A stretch of DNA of 24,944 bases, from the NCBI GenBank assembly GCA_022820435.1, contig JAJEFL010000048.1:1-24944 (forward strand). Reading direction: 5' to 3'. Under the pieces are notes generated by a model. That model made no database searches and had not been told where the DNA came from. It was given only the letters and a program-made list of their open reading frames with translations. Below, piece by piece: positions 24,142-24,944 of the stretch. Positions within the stretch are counted from its first letter, which is position 1, and every line of letters starts with the position of its first letter. The DNA is from Bin80 sp022820435 (GTDB lineage Bacteria; Bacteroidota; Rhodothermia; Rhodothermales; Bin80). The translations under genes and the position numbers were made by a program.

Positions 24142-24453
24142 ATGGAATTTGATCTTACGAACACCCTCACCTTAATTGGAATTCTTGTGGCTGCGGCCAT
24201 AGCATTCTGGCGGATAGAGATTTCAAATACCAAGCGTATTGATCGTCTCCTTACCGAACACCGCAATGAAATTCGTCACGAGGTGAATGAAAAAATAGAG
24301 GTGCTCCGTGGTGATGTGCACGAACTCCGTGGTGACGTACACGAACTCCGCAGTGAAGTTCATGGTCTTGATCGCAGACTATCACGTTTGGAAGGCATCC
24401 TGCAGGCGTTATCTGCCTTTGTCCCCCTCTTGAGCGATACGGATCAGACTTAA
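24142..24453 (+). CDS. Small membrane-anchored coiled-coil protein
   Basis: A 103-residue protein. One hydrophobic helix (residues about 7-24, LTLIGILVAAAIAFW) is followed by a charged helical region with heptad spacing. Residues about 54-74 are three 7-residue units of the type LRGDVHE, encoded by three 21-bp units. A second short hydrophobic stretch (ILQALSAFVPLL) ends the protein. It resembles small hypothetical proteins of many genomes and the coiled-coil accessory proteins of phages and envelope complexes; no function can be assigned. The start ATG 24142 was chosen because the upstream ATGs at 24123 and 24131 are out of frame. It is monocistronic. Confidence 0.6.
   Translation: MEFDLTNTLTLIGILVAAAIAFWRIEISNTKRIDRLLTEHRNEIRHEVNEKIEVLRGDVHELRGDVHELRSEVHGLDRRLSRLEGILQALSAFVPLLSDTDQT
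24301..24363 (+). repeat. Three 21-bp tandem units in the coiled-coil gene
   Basis: Units at 24301-24321, 24322-24342 and 24343-24363 share the core ctccg.ggtga.gt.cac with a few third-position changes. Each encodes one heptad. A 21-bp step keeps the frame, so copy-number change would lengthen the coiled coil by whole heptads. Confidence 0.8.
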
Positions 24454-24688
24454 GTTCCAATATCTGGACGCTGCTGGACTGCCATCTTCTCTCGCAGAGG
24501 GATGAGACTGATCCGCCCAATCTGACCACACCATTGGTGTACCGTTTCAACCGATGTTGTGCGGAAATCTCGCGATTGAATTATTCTTGCTGCACACAAT
24601 GTGGCAAAAATTCAATATCCTCGTGCACTGTTTCTTTCTTTCTTTGTGATCATCCGTTACGATCCATCTGATAAAATGGGAATTATAT

Positions 24689-24717
24689 CCATGAGTCACA
24701 ACTCTCATGGTCTTTTT
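24689..24717 (+). terminator. 7-bp hairpin followed by a T-rich tract
   Basis: CCATGAG (24689-24695) pairs with CTCATGG (24704-24710) across an 8-base loop and is followed by tcttttt. On the plus strand this has the form of a weak intrinsic terminator. It also lies just beyond the 3' end of the minus-strand tnpB remnant, where IS200/IS605 elements carry a right-end hairpin. Confidence 0.4.
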
Positions 24718-24723
24718 GGTGTT

Positions 24724-24944
24724 TCATCGCCCGTTGCCTGTCATTGCAGGCTTGCGCTCCGCAATGACAGGTCTTACATAGGCTCCACAACCCGTTCGGC
24801 ACAATTCGTGCCAGGACACCATCCCCGACGCCCGGATATTTACGGACGCATTCGTGTCCGCATTCGCCTGATACCCGCACGCCAGACATAGAAACTCGAA
24901 CTGCTTTTGCCGATTCTTTGCGTTCACACAGGAACACTTGCTAC
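24724..24944 (-). pseudogene. tnpB: C-terminal end of TnpB (IS200/IS605-family OrfB), partial at window edge
   Basis: Read on the minus strand from the window edge, the frame gives KCSCVNAKNRQKQFEFLC, then LACGYQANADTNASVNI, and a tail ending in a stop codon at 24724. The pattern CLACGY..NAD.NA..NI is the C-terminal zinc ribbon plus the last catalytic Asp region (RuvC III) of TnpB, the RNA-guided nuclease of IS200/IS605 elements. The first Cys pair reads C-S-C and not the usual C-S-x-C-G-x-V, so about three residues seem to be missing and the finger may be damaged. The rest of the gene lies beyond the window, so whether the element is intact is unknown. Confidence 0.8.
24737..24771. repeat. 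Perfect 11-bp inverted repeat in the 3' end of tnpB
   Basis: CCTGTCATTGC (24737-24747) and GCAATGACAGG (24761-24771) are perfectly complementary around a 13-base loop. The stem lies in the last codons of the TnpB remnant. In IS200/IS605 elements the right end overlaps the 3' end of tnpB and gives the omega RNA, so it could be part of that. It could equally be a dispersed REP-like palindrome. Confidence 0.6.

Noticed and set aside
24737..24771. The perfect inverted repeat considered as a CRISPR repeat
   Set aside because: Only one copy is present, with no regularly spaced repeats and no cas gene in the window.

Overview
The window looks like a chromosomal segment of a Bacteroidota-type bacterium, perhaps of the Rhodothermota/Balneolota branch. 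The signs are indirect. Shine-Dalgarno sequences are absent before gap, hsdR, hsdM and other genes. A good match to the Bacteroidota promoter consensus (TTTG / TAnnTTTG) lies ahead of gap. The 415-residue envelope protein resembles, from memory, conserved proteins of that group. No rRNA or tRNA gene is visible, so the assignment is inference.

Left part (1-14130): a defence island on the minus strand. It is bounded on the left by the C-terminal stub of an ISAzo13-family transposase and a plus-strand AbiU2-like HEPN gene. In transcription order it reads: AlbA_2/ATPase-like protein (14130-12340), hsdM, hepT1, NTase-hsdS1, hepT2, NTase-NTase*-hsdS2, hsdR, and a second AlbA_2/ATPase-like protein (2505-748). 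It is a complete Type I restriction-modification locus with two specificity subunits. Each HsdS is fused at its N terminus to a MntA-type nucleotidyltransferase and is preceded by a HepT-type HEPN gene. The toxin motif RX4HXY and the antitoxin motif GSX10DXD are intact in both pairs. A HEPN/MNT toxin-antitoxin module is therefore physically welded into the DNA-recognition subunit. This is the most interesting content of the window. The two AlbA_2 paralogues flank the locus as direct repeats.

Middle part (14319-20989): housekeeping genes on the minus strand, in the order TPR membrane protein, sigma-54-dependent response regulator, outer-membrane-type protein, LolD-type ABC ATPase, a solitary D12-class DNA adenine methyltransferase, and nadA. 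The first four genes are tightly packed or overlapping and form a likely operon. The methyltransferase lies between the intact 3' end of lolD and a decayed second copy of that 3' end (about 350 bp), as expected if it arrived by an integration or recombination event that duplicated the end of lolD.

Right part (21485-24944): the glycolytic pair gap-pgk on the plus strand, a small membrane-anchored coiled-coil protein with a 21-bp tandem repeat, and the C-terminal zinc-ribbon end of a TnpB (IS200/IS605 OrfB) gene with hairpins at its 3' end.
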